Positions 11,201-23,670 of a stretch of 64,000 nucleotides of DNA are shown here, one piece after another (the stretch's first letter is position 1; every line of letters begins with the position of its first letter). Position numbers and translations under genes: made by a program. The notes beneath the pieces were generated by a model, which saw nothing but the letters and a program-made list of their open reading frames with translations, was not told where the DNA came from and did not search any database. The DNA is from Plasmopara viticola (taxonomy: Eukaryota > Oomycota > Peronosporomycetes > Peronosporales > Peronosporaceae). Where the stretch lies: assembly GCA_001695595.3 (NCBI GenBank), contig MBPM02000011.1, positions 744,001 to 808,000 on the forward strand, in the 5' to 3' direction.

Positions 11201-14200
11201 CGTTCTCTGTAGCTTGACGGCTGTCATCTGTGAGGATATTATTCGTCAAGTCAATCAAAGTCTTTCGACACGACATTCTGCGATTATTGGGAAAATCTCT
11301 GTCAAGTCGCCGCACTGATCTCTCAGAGCTCGCTGGTAGCCACCAAAATGACTGAAAGACTCATGACTAACGATTTTGTATTGTCGCTTGGTCAGGAAAC
11401 GATTTTTAATCGGAAAGCATTTGAACTTTGGCAGCTCGTACTACCTCATTTAGATGGAATTAACTGGGATGGCTTGGTGGCAAATCTGATTGAAAATACT
11501 AAGTACGGCTCTGGAATCACGCCTGAAGAAGTTGAACTTTTTACGCATCTCGTGGCTTCACGGTCGCAGTCCGTTAATTACTTCTACAAGTGATTATTCG
11601 GCATGTGACGCTTGCTCAAACCAGCAAGACAACTGAGGTGGACTTCATTAAGAAGTGTTACTGTGTACTTGATATGCTGAAGTGCATCGTCGCAGCACCT
11701 GATGCATCAGCTTCTGAACACTCGATTAACTCACTGGCAGAGTCGTTGCCACAAAGACTTTCATCGCCGCGAATAGTAGCATCCATACACGACACTGCGC
11801 TCTCTCAGTTCGCAGATGGAATAGCAGTCTCTTCGAAAGACGGTACATTACCAGAGTGCAAGTCCTCAGTACCAGATTCCATACTTCACGTTCATACACT
11901 CGATGCTTGTTTTACTCTTCTGAAAAGTTTGCTTGAAGCAAGCGATCTTGCGGCTGTCCGGTCACTGATGGAAGTGATGGTGGCACTCGCTACTACAGCG
12001 TTGCACTTTATTGATTCCACTGCGAGACCTGAACTCACGAAAACATTAGAGATTTTGTCATCGACGGACCTTTCCTTCTTCAGCAACTTGACGCACTTTC
12101 GCGAGCTTTATTTGTTGTGGCAGCTTCATTTCGAAAACTACCACATTTGTTGTGACCCCGTGGCTTTTCACACTTATGTCGGTCAACAGAGCTCTGACTT
12201 TATACGACGTTGGTTGTACATTATGGAGAATCATATTGTGGATTTCAACCCATACCTTGTTCAGCAGTATGCTAGCTCACAAGCGGAGGTGCTAGGGAAT
12301 GAACTGCAGCAGTGTGAGATGCTGTGGAAGGAGATCCTTGATGAGGACGAGGCTGCTGAAGTTAATCCGACTCATGACCAAGATGATACAGCAGTTGAGG
12401 CGCGGGTGGTGGAGCTGAAGCGTAGTACCGAGAAGTTTGCAAGTAGTGTGCACAAACTCCTGATTCTATCAAGTCATGAAAGTAGACCAGGGCTTTTCAT
12501 TGAAGGTGTAAACGCAGCAAATCTTGGTGAGGGAGGGATCAGTGGAAATGATAACAAACGTAGTGGGGACGGGGTCATTTTAAAAATTGAGTCGAAAGAA
12601 AACAATTTGCGAATGCGCCTTCGCTTGAAAAAGGTGACGGAAGAATATCGGGCCCGTAATGTAAGTTGCGAATATTCTGCATCGTCTCTTACCGATACAG
12701 AAAGTAGGGAAGGTGGTAAAAGATTGAGTCGTCGCTTTTGTGGAACAATGGAAGGTGTCATGACCGACTTGAACAGTAGCTGGCAAAGCGATGCAGGATC
12801 AGAGTACAATGATTTTCTCGTAGACGCTCAAGTGCGAGCCGCAATTGCTCGATCCCTATCTAACCCTGAAGAATATAAGAGTGCATATGGTGATATGTCT
12901 GATGACGACGACCTGGACGCTGAAGAAACGGAATCTTCTGATGCTATAGAAGATGACTTATCACATCAAGTTGTGCCTGACTTTCAAAGCAAAATTGACT
13001 CCGGGAATCCTTCATTTAGTAATGCGGCAAAAGTAGGTGCACTCAGTCAAGTAAATCCCCTTGCTTCCGATTCAGCTCAATCTCCAACTGCTGATGCTAC
13101 GACAAGGGAAACGAAAACTGTAGCTCGTTCTTCCCCATCGCCTGTAGCATCATTGAAGGCGTCATCATCAGCTACTAGCTCAATTGGCTTTTCGACATTG
13201 GTTGGTGGGGTCGCGGATTATCTTCAAAAGTCGGTGAAAAGTGCTAAAGACGCCGTCGAGTACGGTGTCGACTCTCTCTATACGACAAAAGATTTAGTGG
13301 CAGAAGAAGCCCATGTGCTGTTGCAAGAGGTATCGACGTTTGTTGAAAGTAAGCCAGGTAATAATGCAATGATCACAGAAACCCTAGCACCGATCGGGCC
13401 TTCTGTACAACTTCCTCCGTCATCTTTGGAATTGATGGAAACGAAGCAAGCCGTTGACCAAGTGGCTGGCAGCTCTTCCCAGCTGTTTCAGTCAACGTCA
13501 AGTACTAAGCTGGATCATGACGGTGGAGCTAAGAGCGCAAACCAAACACTAAAGCAAGACTTTGTTGTTAATGCTCAGCTCGTGCGTCACTTGCACGTTG
13601 TTGAAGGAAAGCTCATTTTATCCAGTTCGTCTCTTCGCTTCGTGGCTGAACGAGTGATTGACGAAAACGAGGCAGTCGTTTTCGAGAAGAAGCGAGGGTT
13701 GCCTGTGGATAAACCATGGCAGTTTCTTTTTAAACGTCGTCAATGGGAGATCGATAACATTGTCGGAGTATACCGTCGGCGATATTTGCTCAAACCGACG
13801 GCTTTGGAGATTTTTATCCAATCCACTCGAAAAACTTTTTCTTTAATTTGATCTCTGGAGAAGTAGTTCTTTTCCACGAAGCGCTTATGGCGCGTCGACC
13901 ACTCTTGTTAAAGCGGCATCCAAGCATTCGACGACTTCGACACCCGAGTAGTTTGTTTCGTAATTCTCACATGAGTAGCCGTTGGGTCCACTACGAAATC
14001 TCTACGTTTGAGTACATCATGTGGCTGAATACAATCGCGGGTCGGACGTATAACGATCTCACGCAATATCCTGTTTTTCCATGGATTCTTTCTGATTACG
14101 AGTCGGCAACGCTGGACCTCAGTCGAAAGGAAACATACCGAGATTTATCCAAGCCAATGGGAGCGTTGGAGCCAAGTCGCTTACAATTTTACGTGGACCG

Positions 14201-16137
14201 CTACAATGCGTTTGAAGACCCTGATATTCCGAAATTCATGTAGGTCACCATTGCTCTTGTTAGCCGGTTATACTTGTGTAGTAAATGTTTTGTCGATGTA
14301 TCGAACACAGGTATGGAACCCATTACTCGAACATCGGTGCAGTGCTCTACTATCTCGTTCGTTTAGAGCCATTTACTTCATATGCACTGAGCATTCAAGG
14401 TGGCAAATTTGATCATGCGGACCGCCTGTTTCATTCTGTTGCTGAGACGTGGAAAAATTGCCTAACTGACTATACGGACTTGAAAGAGTTGACTCCTGAA
14501 TGGTTTTATCTGCCACATTTTTTGGTAAATTGTAACGGGCTTAATTTAGGGACACGACAAAATGGTGTGGATGTCGCTAACGTCGTCCTTCCTCCTTGGG
14601 CACGGTCACCTGAAGACTTTGTAATGAAAAATCTTGTGGTACGTATTTGATCATTGTACAACCTTTGTGTTGGTGTCGGCGTTAATTTCTATCTTCTCTA
14701 GGCACTAGAAAGTGAATACGTCTCGGCAAATATCCATCACTGGATCGACCTAGTATTTGGCTGTAAACAGCGTGGAGCTGCAGCTGTGAAGGCAAACAAT
14801 TTGTTCTTTTACCTCACATATGAAGGCATGGTCGATGTCGATTCGATCAAGGATCCGATTGTTAAGTCTTCGATGCAATCCCAAATTGCCCATTTTGGGC
14901 AAACGCCCTCCCAAGTGCTTCGAGATTCGCATCCCCCGCGTCAATCTCTTGAACAAAAGGTCGTAACAAGTAGTTCTGCACCCTTGGAGACATCATTACC
15001 ACCGTCATTTAAGGTGTTAAGCATTCCACATGAAGCTCCGATCAAATTCGTTAAATCAGTCATTGGCACTCCCCTCATTGTTTGTGTCGACAGCAACGGC
15101 ATGCTCTCTTGCCATCGATTTGGATCACAGGTGGCAAACTTTCGACACCATCACTCTTCTAGTAAATCAAAAGCAATGGCTAGAACCTCCAGCTCTCATG
15201 GCGATCAAGCAATCGACTTTCTTGAGCTTCAAGATCGCAAAAGTCGAAAAGTGATTGGACAAACTTGCTTTTTGTCGGACCAGCAACTTCTTTCCAACTC
15301 CGTTGCACTTCTTCATGAAGGCATGATGCTCTGCACGGTGGGTCATCATGATTTTTCAGCGCGTTTTCATTCGACAGCAGACGGAGCTCTACTCTACCGC
15401 TTGTTGCAGCATCAAGCAGTCGTAAGTTGTGTGGACACTAGCAGCTCGGGTGCAATGTTGGCACTGGGTTGCACTGATGGGACGATGTCAGTGTGGAAAG
15501 TGACAAGCACAAACTCGACATTGTTGGATTCTCTCAAGCTATTCAGAGGGGCAAAAATGAGCCTAAAGCCTGTTCATGCCAATGATTACTCGGCGGATCA
15601 AGTGTTGTTGGGACATAATGCACGGATCAATTGCTTGCGGGTATCGGATGAATTAGGCGTTTGCATTAGCGGATCGGCGTCCAATGAGTGCTTAGCTCAC
15701 AATCTGGAAGATGGGGCAATTCTTCATTCTTTTGAAGTGCCTGGGCACCTAGAGCCGGGTGTTATTTTGATTGATTTATCCAGCGTAGGGCACGTGATCT
15801 TACAGTCAATGGGCACGGGGGTCCCGATACTCTATTCCTTTCACTTAAACGGCGCATTGTTGCTAAGCACTCGTTAGGTGACCACCCCATGACGTCGCTG
15901 GGTATATGTGCAAGGTATTCGAAAGTGGTCGTAAGCAACAGCGAGCAGGCACTCGTGATGACCGCACACACACTTGATGACCAACGTGTGCTGCTCGATC
16001 AGGATACATACGGCGCAATTTCGGCTCAAGGACTAGCACCTGATGAGAGACATGCCGTGTTTGGCGTTGGCAATGGCAAGATAGTTTGCTGTCCAATCTT
16101 GTCACCACAAATGCCACAGACCAGTTCCGAGATATAG
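8212..16137 (+). CDS. Giant BEACH-WD40 protein (neurobeachin/LvsA-like), frame broken in places
   Basis: A protein of roughly 2,600 residues. BEACH proteins are large scaffolds for vesicle traffic, lysosome and membrane dynamics. Order: helical N-terminus; ConA/LamG-like domain at about 8800-9240 ([42 protein letters not shown]); long helical region; acidic linker near 12890-12960; PH-like domain at about 13560-13850; BEACH domain from about 13990 ([66 protein letters not shown]); C-terminal WD40 repeats to 16137. Clear introns lie at 14240-14310 and 14639-14701. The frame slips by one base near 9994-9999, 11234-11316, 11578-11591, about 13840-13850 and 15870-15877. The first two could instead be in-phase introns (9988-10082 and 11230-11339); the last two cannot. 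Either an assembly with homopolymer errors or a decaying gene. Confidence 0.92.
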
Positions 16138-16177
16138 AACAAACAAACAAATTCTTCGTACAAGCAAATTCTATGAC

Positions 16178-17245
16178 TCAATCTTCCATCTCCACGTCTT
16201 GCTGTCCTACCGTTTCTGTGTCTGCATCCTCCTCTTCACTTTCACTCTCTTGATCAAGCTCGGGCGGGCGGTTGGCAATTGAATGCTTGAGCTCGTCAAT
16301 GGTTTCATTCACGCTCTCAAGCTGGTCCTCGAGGTAAAACTCGTTGCAAAGGTCCTTCTTGAGCTTGTTAAGCATTGTCTGACACTTTTCAAAAAACTCG
16401 AGTGCGTTCGGCAAGTCATCCATGGCACGATAACATGTACCGACTAGAAACCAGAGCTCAGCATTCTCATCGTCTTCCTGCATCACGCCTTCAAGCACGT
16501 CGCATGCCTGTTCATAACGCTCTACTTCAATCAGCATTTTGCCTGTGGCAGTTCGAAATTCTAACGACGGCAGGCTTTCATCATTGCAACTTTCATTGAG
16601 GCGACGATATGTTTCCTTTAGTAAGCTATCAGCCTCCTCTTTCTTTTGCTGCACGAGTCGAAGATTAGCGAGTCCTTGCATGGGCTCGGGCAAGCCAACG
16701 TCGTACTTTAAAGCCTCTAAAAAATGCTTTTCACAGCGACTCTCGGCCTCTTTGTGATCGCACAAGTCCGTCATATAGAGCTCTCCAAGTGAACAATAAG
16801 CATCACAAATTTGTTTCTTGATGGCGACCGCCTCAGGTGTGTTTAAATCCACATGTCGCTGCAGTTCTTGCTGAAGAAACGTGATGCCCTGTGTCGTGTA
16901 CTGCTCCGCCTTTTCGCCCGATACTAGCTGCGAAAGGTAGAAATATTTGGCGGGGTTAAGCGACGGCGACAGCTGGACGCTCAGCTGAAAGGCTGACAAC
17001 GCACGCTCCGGATTGTCCAGCTCCGTGCTTAGCTCGCCAATCGAGTCCAATAACGACGTGTTGCGTGGATCCTGCAGTAGTGCCTTCTCATAAAATTGTA
17101 CAGCCAAATCTGGTTGGCATTGGTCCACGAGCGCTTCTGCTTTGGTCACCAGCGCCGCCACTGAAAACTGCGCTTTATCCCGAGCCATGTCACTGTCCGC
17201 CAACAACTCAGTCGGCCTTCTCGTTGGCATTATATGACAGATCAT
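16178..17245 (-). CDS. TPR protein, Acl4-like assembly chaperone of ribosomal protein L4
   Basis: An intact 355-residue frame without introns. It is built of TPR helices: PDLAVQFYEKALLQDPRNTS, a second unit at ALSAFQLSVQLSPS, then two near the C-terminal half (RYEQACDVLEGVMQEDDENA; WFLVGTCYRAMDDLPNALEF). The protein ends in a strongly acidic tail (ESESEEEDADTE, VEMED). This combination resembles yeast Acl4, which binds newly made ribosomal protein L4 and carries it to the nucleus, where the acidic tail is typical. That role is inferred; a general TPR co-chaperone is the alternative. Another in-frame Met lies at residue 6. It is convergent with the BEACH gene, with 40 bp between the two stops. 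Confidence 0.78.
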   Translation of the reverse strand: MICHIMPTRRPTELLADSDMARDKAQFSVAALVTKAEALVDQCQPDLAVQFYEKALLQDPRNTSLLDSIGELSTELDNPERALSAFQLSVQLSPSLNPAKYFYLSQLVSGEKAEQYTTQGITFLQQELQRHVDLNTPEAVAIKKQICDAYCSLGELYMTDLCDHKEAESRCEKHFLEALKYDVGLPEPMQGLANLRLVQQKKEEADSLLKETYRRLNESCNDESLPSLEFRTATGKMLIEVERYEQACDVLEGVMQEDDENAELWFLVGTCYRAMDDLPNALEFFEKCQTMLNKLKKDLCNEFYLEDQLESVNETIDELKHSIANRPPELDQESESEEEDADTETVGQQDVEMED

Positions 17246-17599
17246 AGGCTTTGTTGTTCAAATGACTATAAAGGATTTTTTTCAGATGATAATCTCTGAA
17301 AATTGTGAATTATTGATGATCGTATTTTAAGATTTCAAGCTAAAGCCTTCATTATGACAATTAAACAAGTGACTCCAAACGCACTATCGAATAGATATTT
17401 TGATTAGTCGTGACAGATGTAAGTGTTTCAGAGCTGGGGCGGTAGTGCGAGTAACGAAACTTTTGGTTCCATACGTCATTGTCATACCACACGCTTATGT
17501 CGGACCACAAACAGTGTACCATGCGCCTTCATAAACGAAACCATGTTGCGTGCACTCTTCGTTTGGTTTAGTACTGCGTTGAGTGAGACAATTTCATCT

Positions 17600-20500
17600 T
17601 CGCCTGTATGGACCCTCCGGCGGCAGTAGCGCACGTGTGCACCGAACGTCGTGAGAATCACCGCAAATGCTGTGACTGCTGGTGTAGGTTGGCGGCCGTC
17701 GAAGATACAACGATTGCGGTCGGTCCATATGAACTACAGCGTCACTGCTTACAGCACACTCCACAATTCATACACCACAGTCTTGTGTTCTACCCAGTCG
17801 GGGCGCACTGGGGGGAGATTGGCGGTCGCGATACCACTCCATGCTGGATGCGATCCGAAGAAACACATTCACGCGGGTTGCAACAGCGACCACAGCTGAC
17901 GGGCAAGCGTACAAAAGAAACAAGTGACGAAGCGTTTCCACTGCCGCACAACCATCGCGCACACAACAGACGATCTTGGGATTGGTGCTCAGTAAGATTT
18001 AGAAGCGGTGTACAGGGAGCAACTGGTAAGTCACACGGAATGTAGGTCTTGAAATATCGGTAACAGGAGACGGCGCAGGCGTTTGTGCCGACGTAACCTG
18101 CAGTACCTGGGGCTTGTGCGGTAGCGTGGCCGTTTACACCAGACTAAGAAGTAGCTTCTTTGGGATGATGGGGAGGTAGGACGATCTTGTGGACGTTGCA
18201 ACGCCACAAAACGGTAGTGTCGTACTGCCAGCAATATCAGGTCGTTTACGCAGCGGACACACCTGCTCTACCAATTGCGTAAAATCCGGTAGAGTCTCAT
18301 CAACATCACAGACTGCGTGTAGACTGGTGTCGACAGTAGAGTGGAATCAACGAACGCCTCGACAAACACACTAGAGCTGGGCTACGTACTGCCCGCACAA
18401 AAGAAATCGGACAAGCAGCGGAGACAGAATCGGCGCGCAACATGTATCCGAAAGCTTTGGTCGGGCTCTAGTATCACACCAATCGATCTGTAGCTGGGCT
18501 TCACCTCAGATAAACGGGTTGGTTTCATATACTCAAGCTGGCGGTCGGCGTGTAACAGGTGTGCGCACTGGTCGATATATGAAAGATCGATGTGCGTCAC
18601 CGTTCACTCGACTTGATGCCACCACACGCTCGTTTGTTTCCATCATGCAGACATGGCGTACCATCACACCATTATTCCGTGTCGATACGGGGATATCCAG
18701 CGGATGGCGTGGACCATAGTGTGGGAGTATCAGTTTCGCCAACACCACGCCAGGTGTAGTCCAGTTTTTGCTCTGCCGTTTGGGTTGCACCAATAATTGG
18801 TTGCATGATCTGGGGGCGCTATTTCTTCAATCCGGCTTTAATGTTCGGAACTTGCAGACCACCATCCTCTCGACGCTGGAACACAAATTTCTTGGAGATC
18901 AAGTGGAAATGATTACTCGCTGGGTTATAGCGGCGCGTCAACACAAACTGTTCAGTAACACCTGCCACCTGCAGACCTTTTGGGCTGGGACATCTACATG
19001 TACCGTGTAGTGCCACATCCGAGACAGCACCATTGTAAGCGCATCAAGTAATCTCCCACGCAGTGTACGGGCACGTCGGAACCACTCACAAAATCCAATA
19101 AACAATTTTTCATTTAGAATACGCATCGCTGCCGCTTTGACTGGCTCCTGACTGGAGGAGAGCCCCAAATTTTTTACAGATTCATCACGTCGAAGTGAAC
19201 GCAGACTAGAAATTCGTGGGCACGTGGCCGAACGATTCAACGCCATCATGGTCAACTACCCAAAATTGAGTTTCGCTCCGGACCCTGCACAATATTTTTG
19301 GACCAATTCAAGCTGGGACAGAAGGTTGGCGATGGAGTTGGTGAGTAATGTCGAGTCATCTGCGAAGAAAACACCCGTGGTCGTGTCAGAATTGGTCAAA
19401 CAGACTTTATACTCTGTATGCGCACGCAGCAGGTTCCCAAGTGGCTCAGTCACTCCGCGAGTAGGATGAAGACCTGGAAGGATGTTGCTATTGATCATGA
19501 GCCTTGCTTCTGGGTCTCTATGGAGGAGACGTACCCATGCAATAAATGCACTGCACAGTCCATGCGTTCAAGTTAATGGAACATATAGTCCCAGTCCACA
19601 CGATCATATACCTTTTCAGTTTCGAGGAACATCGCATGTGCTTCTGCATCCAGGTCCGTCACCAGATCCTGCAGGTCGGAAAGTAAACGAACATGGTGAT
19701 GCATTGACCGCCCCTTGACGAATGCCTTCTGTTCTGAGTGGATGAGCTTCCAGAGTACCAACTGCAGTCTAAACGTGAGCATATTTTCAAGTCGACACAA
19801 TTTAAGGCAATAGGCCAATAATTTCCCGAACACGTTCGCTCTTCATCTCTTGTACAAAAGCGCGATTGCAGATCGACGTTGCGACTGAGAGATGCGACAC
19901 GATGGCAGGTTGTTGCTAAACACAATGCACAGGCAAGTACCGAAGATCATCGGGGCGACTTGGTAGAACGCGGCCGTTAGACCATGGGTTTCATAAGCTT
20001 GATGGAGGCGGTAAACTTATCCACTGTTAAAGGACTCGAGAGCATGTCTTGATCTTCCTCAGAGAGTCGTCGATCAATCGAGTCTAGCAGTTTCACTTGT
20101 GCATGCGTTTCTGGCACCAGCGTTCGCCCAATAGAATTGAGCGGATCGCCCATAACAGATCCTCAATGGTCCAATAACCAGAGTGTAATGTCTTGCGGGG
20201 TTGAGGATAGAGAACCATCCGGTAGCGGAATATTTTCGGCCGACACACGATACGCATTGGGTTCCAACGACCAAAAGAAAGTTCGATTCGACTTCTTCAT
20301 GTGCTGTGCTTGGAAATCAAAGCCTTGTCTTGGTTGCATCGGCTCGTGCGCGTGAGGCAATCACGGTGCTCGCACAAAACTTGATCAAAATCTTGCTTCG
20401 AGACAACATCACACGGCTGCTTGTATCGTGTCGCTGCTGCATCTAGGGCACTGCGTGCCGCATCCACTAGTGCTGTGTTGCTTGCAGGCAAATTTGCTTG

Positions 20501-21399
20501 GAGCTGCTGGAGTAGGCGCTTCATGCGTTGTTTCCACCCTTCCCATACACGACCAGGATTGAACGACACACGAAATCGGTTTCTTCATGCTAGATCGCTT
20601 GAACCGCCATCGGGTACTCCAAAAGATACGCCGAAAATCTCCAATAACCACGACCATGCGCCTCGACGCTTTGACGAAACATCACTGAGTGAGCAAGATG
20701 ATCCCCAGCACAATATACTTGAAATCCTTGAAATCCTTTAACAGTTTTCAAACAGACAATCCGATACGAGAATGTAGTCCAATCGATTCTTGCATGGCTG
20801 TGGTCCAGTGTAAATGCGAGCACAACAATGATTTACCCGCCATGCGTCAACTACCCCCAGCGTCGCGAGCCATTCCAAACAGTAAGAACGTGTGTTGTCT
20901 AAATGCGAGGTGACAGTGTATGCATCCAATGTCGGATCCATGGGGATGTTGAATTCACCTATCACAATATGTACTAGTATCGTCTTAAAACTTCGCGGTT
21001 GAATAAAGGTGAGCGAAAACCCGCTGTTTCTCTCGATAATCCACTGGCGCATATACGTTGTGCACATACAACGACGTACCAGCCACATCGAAACGCACTC
21101 CCAAGTATCGGCTGGGAATAGAGAACTTGTCTACCAACGTGGCGCTTGCGTACCCTGAAAAAATCGGCGCGCATCACTGTCACCACTCCTGCGCTACGTG
21201 CAGATGTCGTGTGCTGGCTGGTGATTTTGTAGTCACTTACGAACAACTTGTGCTGGAATGAGAGGTCGAGAAGAAACTTGAACTTGGAGAATTGCGCTCG
21301 GTCACGAATGCATGAAATGGAATTCGTGGACAAAAGATTTTCAATAAATAGGTGGCCATTCATTTTGATCCCGTTGGTGTTGACCACTAACGCAGTCAC
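17600..21399 (-). pseudogene. LINE ORF2 remnant: endonuclease and reverse transcriptase
   Basis: The endonuclease starts near 21399 with ALVVNTNGIKMNGHLF and continues to about 20740, where IGEFNIPMD and NRLDYILVSD give the APE-type catalytic pattern. A linker follows (20569-20297). The reverse transcriptase appears at 19833-19573 (QKAFVKGRSMHHHVRLLSDL, EKVYDRVDWDYMF) and 19498-19256, with the catalytic FADD at 19366-19355. A C-terminal segment near 17960-17770 has the HLF/CPS pattern of LINE tail zinc domains. Several frame changes and stops show it is dead. Confidence 0.82.
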
Positions 21400-21794
21400 A
21401 CCGTTCCACGAGATCTCCGGTGTAGGGCAACTTTAGCTGAGCAGAGGACCAGCCACCAGGCTGGTCTGGCCGTCAATTAGCTGGAGCTCAAGAACAGCAG
21501 TCTTCATAGCGAGATAGCCGCAACTTTTGCGTTCCTCGAGATCATCCCACAACGAGCCTTGCCACTGCGGATGCTGCCATTATTGCATACATAACTCCCC
21601 AACACGCGAACGCAACAGTGCTAACAGCATGTTAAGGTGTAGCAGACGAGCGTGATGCGCAGTAATCCACGAAACCGTGAGTCCAGAGCAGCGTTGGAGC
21701 CAATAATCCTAATTGAAGAGCCTGGGGTCGGTACTCATGAGCATCGATTCAATGAATGCCAAGGCCTTAGTGGTTGGTCACTTCAGGCGTCGTA

Positions 21795-23562
21795 TTATAT
21801 AGCGATGCACCACATGCGGTTTGATTTTTGCGCTTCAGAGGCGACTTGGGCCCAATAAACTTTATTCACTTCGTGTGGAAGTCCTGTCTTCGCGTGGCTA
21901 CGAAGCTGCGAGTGTACGATTGAGAAGCAATAGCTGGGCGACATCTTGAAAGTTACAATTATCATCACGCATCTGCTCGAGGATAGCGTGGTTTGGCGCA
22001 AGCGGTGATTGACGAGCAAACTGGATGAGCTTGTCGGCATTCGTCGCTTAGTTTTGTACCTTGTGCGCAAATTGGACGCGAGCCGCTGCCATTTCCCAGA
22101 CGGACTGGAAGGAGATCTAATTCTGCGTCGGCAGCATAACCAAGCATAGCTTCCGCTGTTTTTGTCACCGGAACGGGCTGAGCGGTCTTGACGTTCTTGT
22201 AAGATGTTTGATCAGGAAGTGCGAGGCCTCAGTCGACTTCTTGACAGCATCGGGGACGTGGACGACCGTCGGCTTAATCTGAAAGCTGGGTTCTGCGTTT
22301 AAACCAAGAGGTAATTCAACAAGTTCGTGTCTTGATCTCCTCCAACACACTGAAATAGTTGCTGGTACTAAAGCAGGCAATTCCTTGGGACGTTCTTTGC
22401 TGATAATATACGTGAAGTCATTCAAGCTACGAGTACGCTTGTTCTTGCGACGAATCACAATTGCAGTGCCGGTCGGAAAAAGCGCTGGACGGCGGAGCGG
22501 ACTGGATGGTGGGTCAAACATTACTTAATCGGCTACTCAACGAGAGGTCCACGGACAGGCCTGGAACCACGGCAAGTGTCGTGGACGTGGTCCGCGTTGG
22601 TTCTATCGGTGCTGGATTGGCGGCTGCACGCTGCAACACAGAGGCAGACGGACAGGCAACAGGCTGAGTACGCTGGGGTGGGCTGGACTGGAGTGGGCTA
22701 GTCCGAGGTCCCACGTATTGGCAGGTGGTCGGTCAAGTCGAGAGCATACGCAGAACGATTTCGAAACGGCAATTACTCAGACAGAAATGGAGCATTCTAC
22801 CCATGGGCTGGAAATAGGCGACCCTCAAACATAAACTGATCACACATAGTGCCCTCAGCTATGAGCGTGCTTGGGCAGGTCTTCGACACATACACACGCC
22901 ACGTAGCCGAAGTTATGCCAGGCTTCGCGAAAGGTGTCGCACAGAGGTCGGCAGCCAAGCTCAAACAAGCGCTTCATCATTCGGTAAGTATGAAGCTTGC
23001 CGTCGATGCTGGAAACACCAAGGAAGTATTTCTCTTACAGGAAATCGAACTCGAACGAGCCACCCAATAAATGAATGGTTTGGCGTTCAAGATATATACA
23101 TGCTTCTCGTGCCTTGACCTTTAAGCGGAGATTTTCTCCAGTTAGCTTGGACAATTGCCCTTCGAGATTATCACGATAGATTTCGACAAGAATTGGGTTG
23201 TTGTGCTCGCGAACGAACGACTGCAGGATCTTCTGCGGAGCAGTACGCGCAAACACACCACCGGTGTCTAACACAAGAGCGTAATCCGCACGAGGCAGCT
23301 GATACGGGCGAGCGCTGGTAATGCTTGGAGCAATTTCCGACCATGGCGTACCATTGTCGTAAAGCGCTTCAATAGCTTCGACAGCACTCGAGAGAGGCTT
23401 GGGAATTTCCACGCGCATCTGGGCAGCATTCGCTGCAATAGCATCACGACGAAGTGCAGCAGCGTTGCGAATAATATCCACGAGACGGATAGAAGGACTG
23501 GTACCGGAGGCAGAAGATGCAGCAACGGGGGGAGCAGAAACAGGATCCTTATATATATCCAT
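21795..23562 (-). pseudogene. LINE ORF1 remnant
   Basis: Begins with an open stretch of 175 residues at 23562-23035, including AVEAIEALYDNGTPWSEIAP and LGGSFEFDFL, followed after a frame change by GKLHTYRMMKRLFELGCRPL. Further pieces continue to about 21.8 kb, one holding TAIVIRRKNKRTRSLNDFTY. The order and orientation fit the first ORF of a LINE whose second ORF follows. I recall similar ORF1 sequences in Phytophthora LINEs, but this is memory only. No nucleic-acid-binding zinc knuckle could be seen. Confidence 0.6.
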
Positions 23563-23670
23563 CTTCGCCGGAATAGCTTCCGCGTCGCTAGAGAGGATCG
23601 GCTGCTGTTGTCGCGGATTCTTGCGGCAAAATAGTGCGAACGACTGGATTCACACTCAATTTACGTGCTG

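Larger units (their letters stand above)
17430..23670 (-). mobile_element. Long decayed LINE (non-LTR retrotransposon)
   Basis: About 6.2 kb of minus-strand sequence, richer in GC than the AT-rich DNA to its right. It contains, in transcription order, an ORF1-type region, an APE-type endonuclease, a reverse transcriptase and a C-terminal Cys/His-type tail, all broken by many stops and frame changes. The ends are approximate; I could not find a clear target duplication. The 3' end lies about 185 bp upstream of the start of the Acl4-like gene, so it may affect that promoter. Confidence 0.85.
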
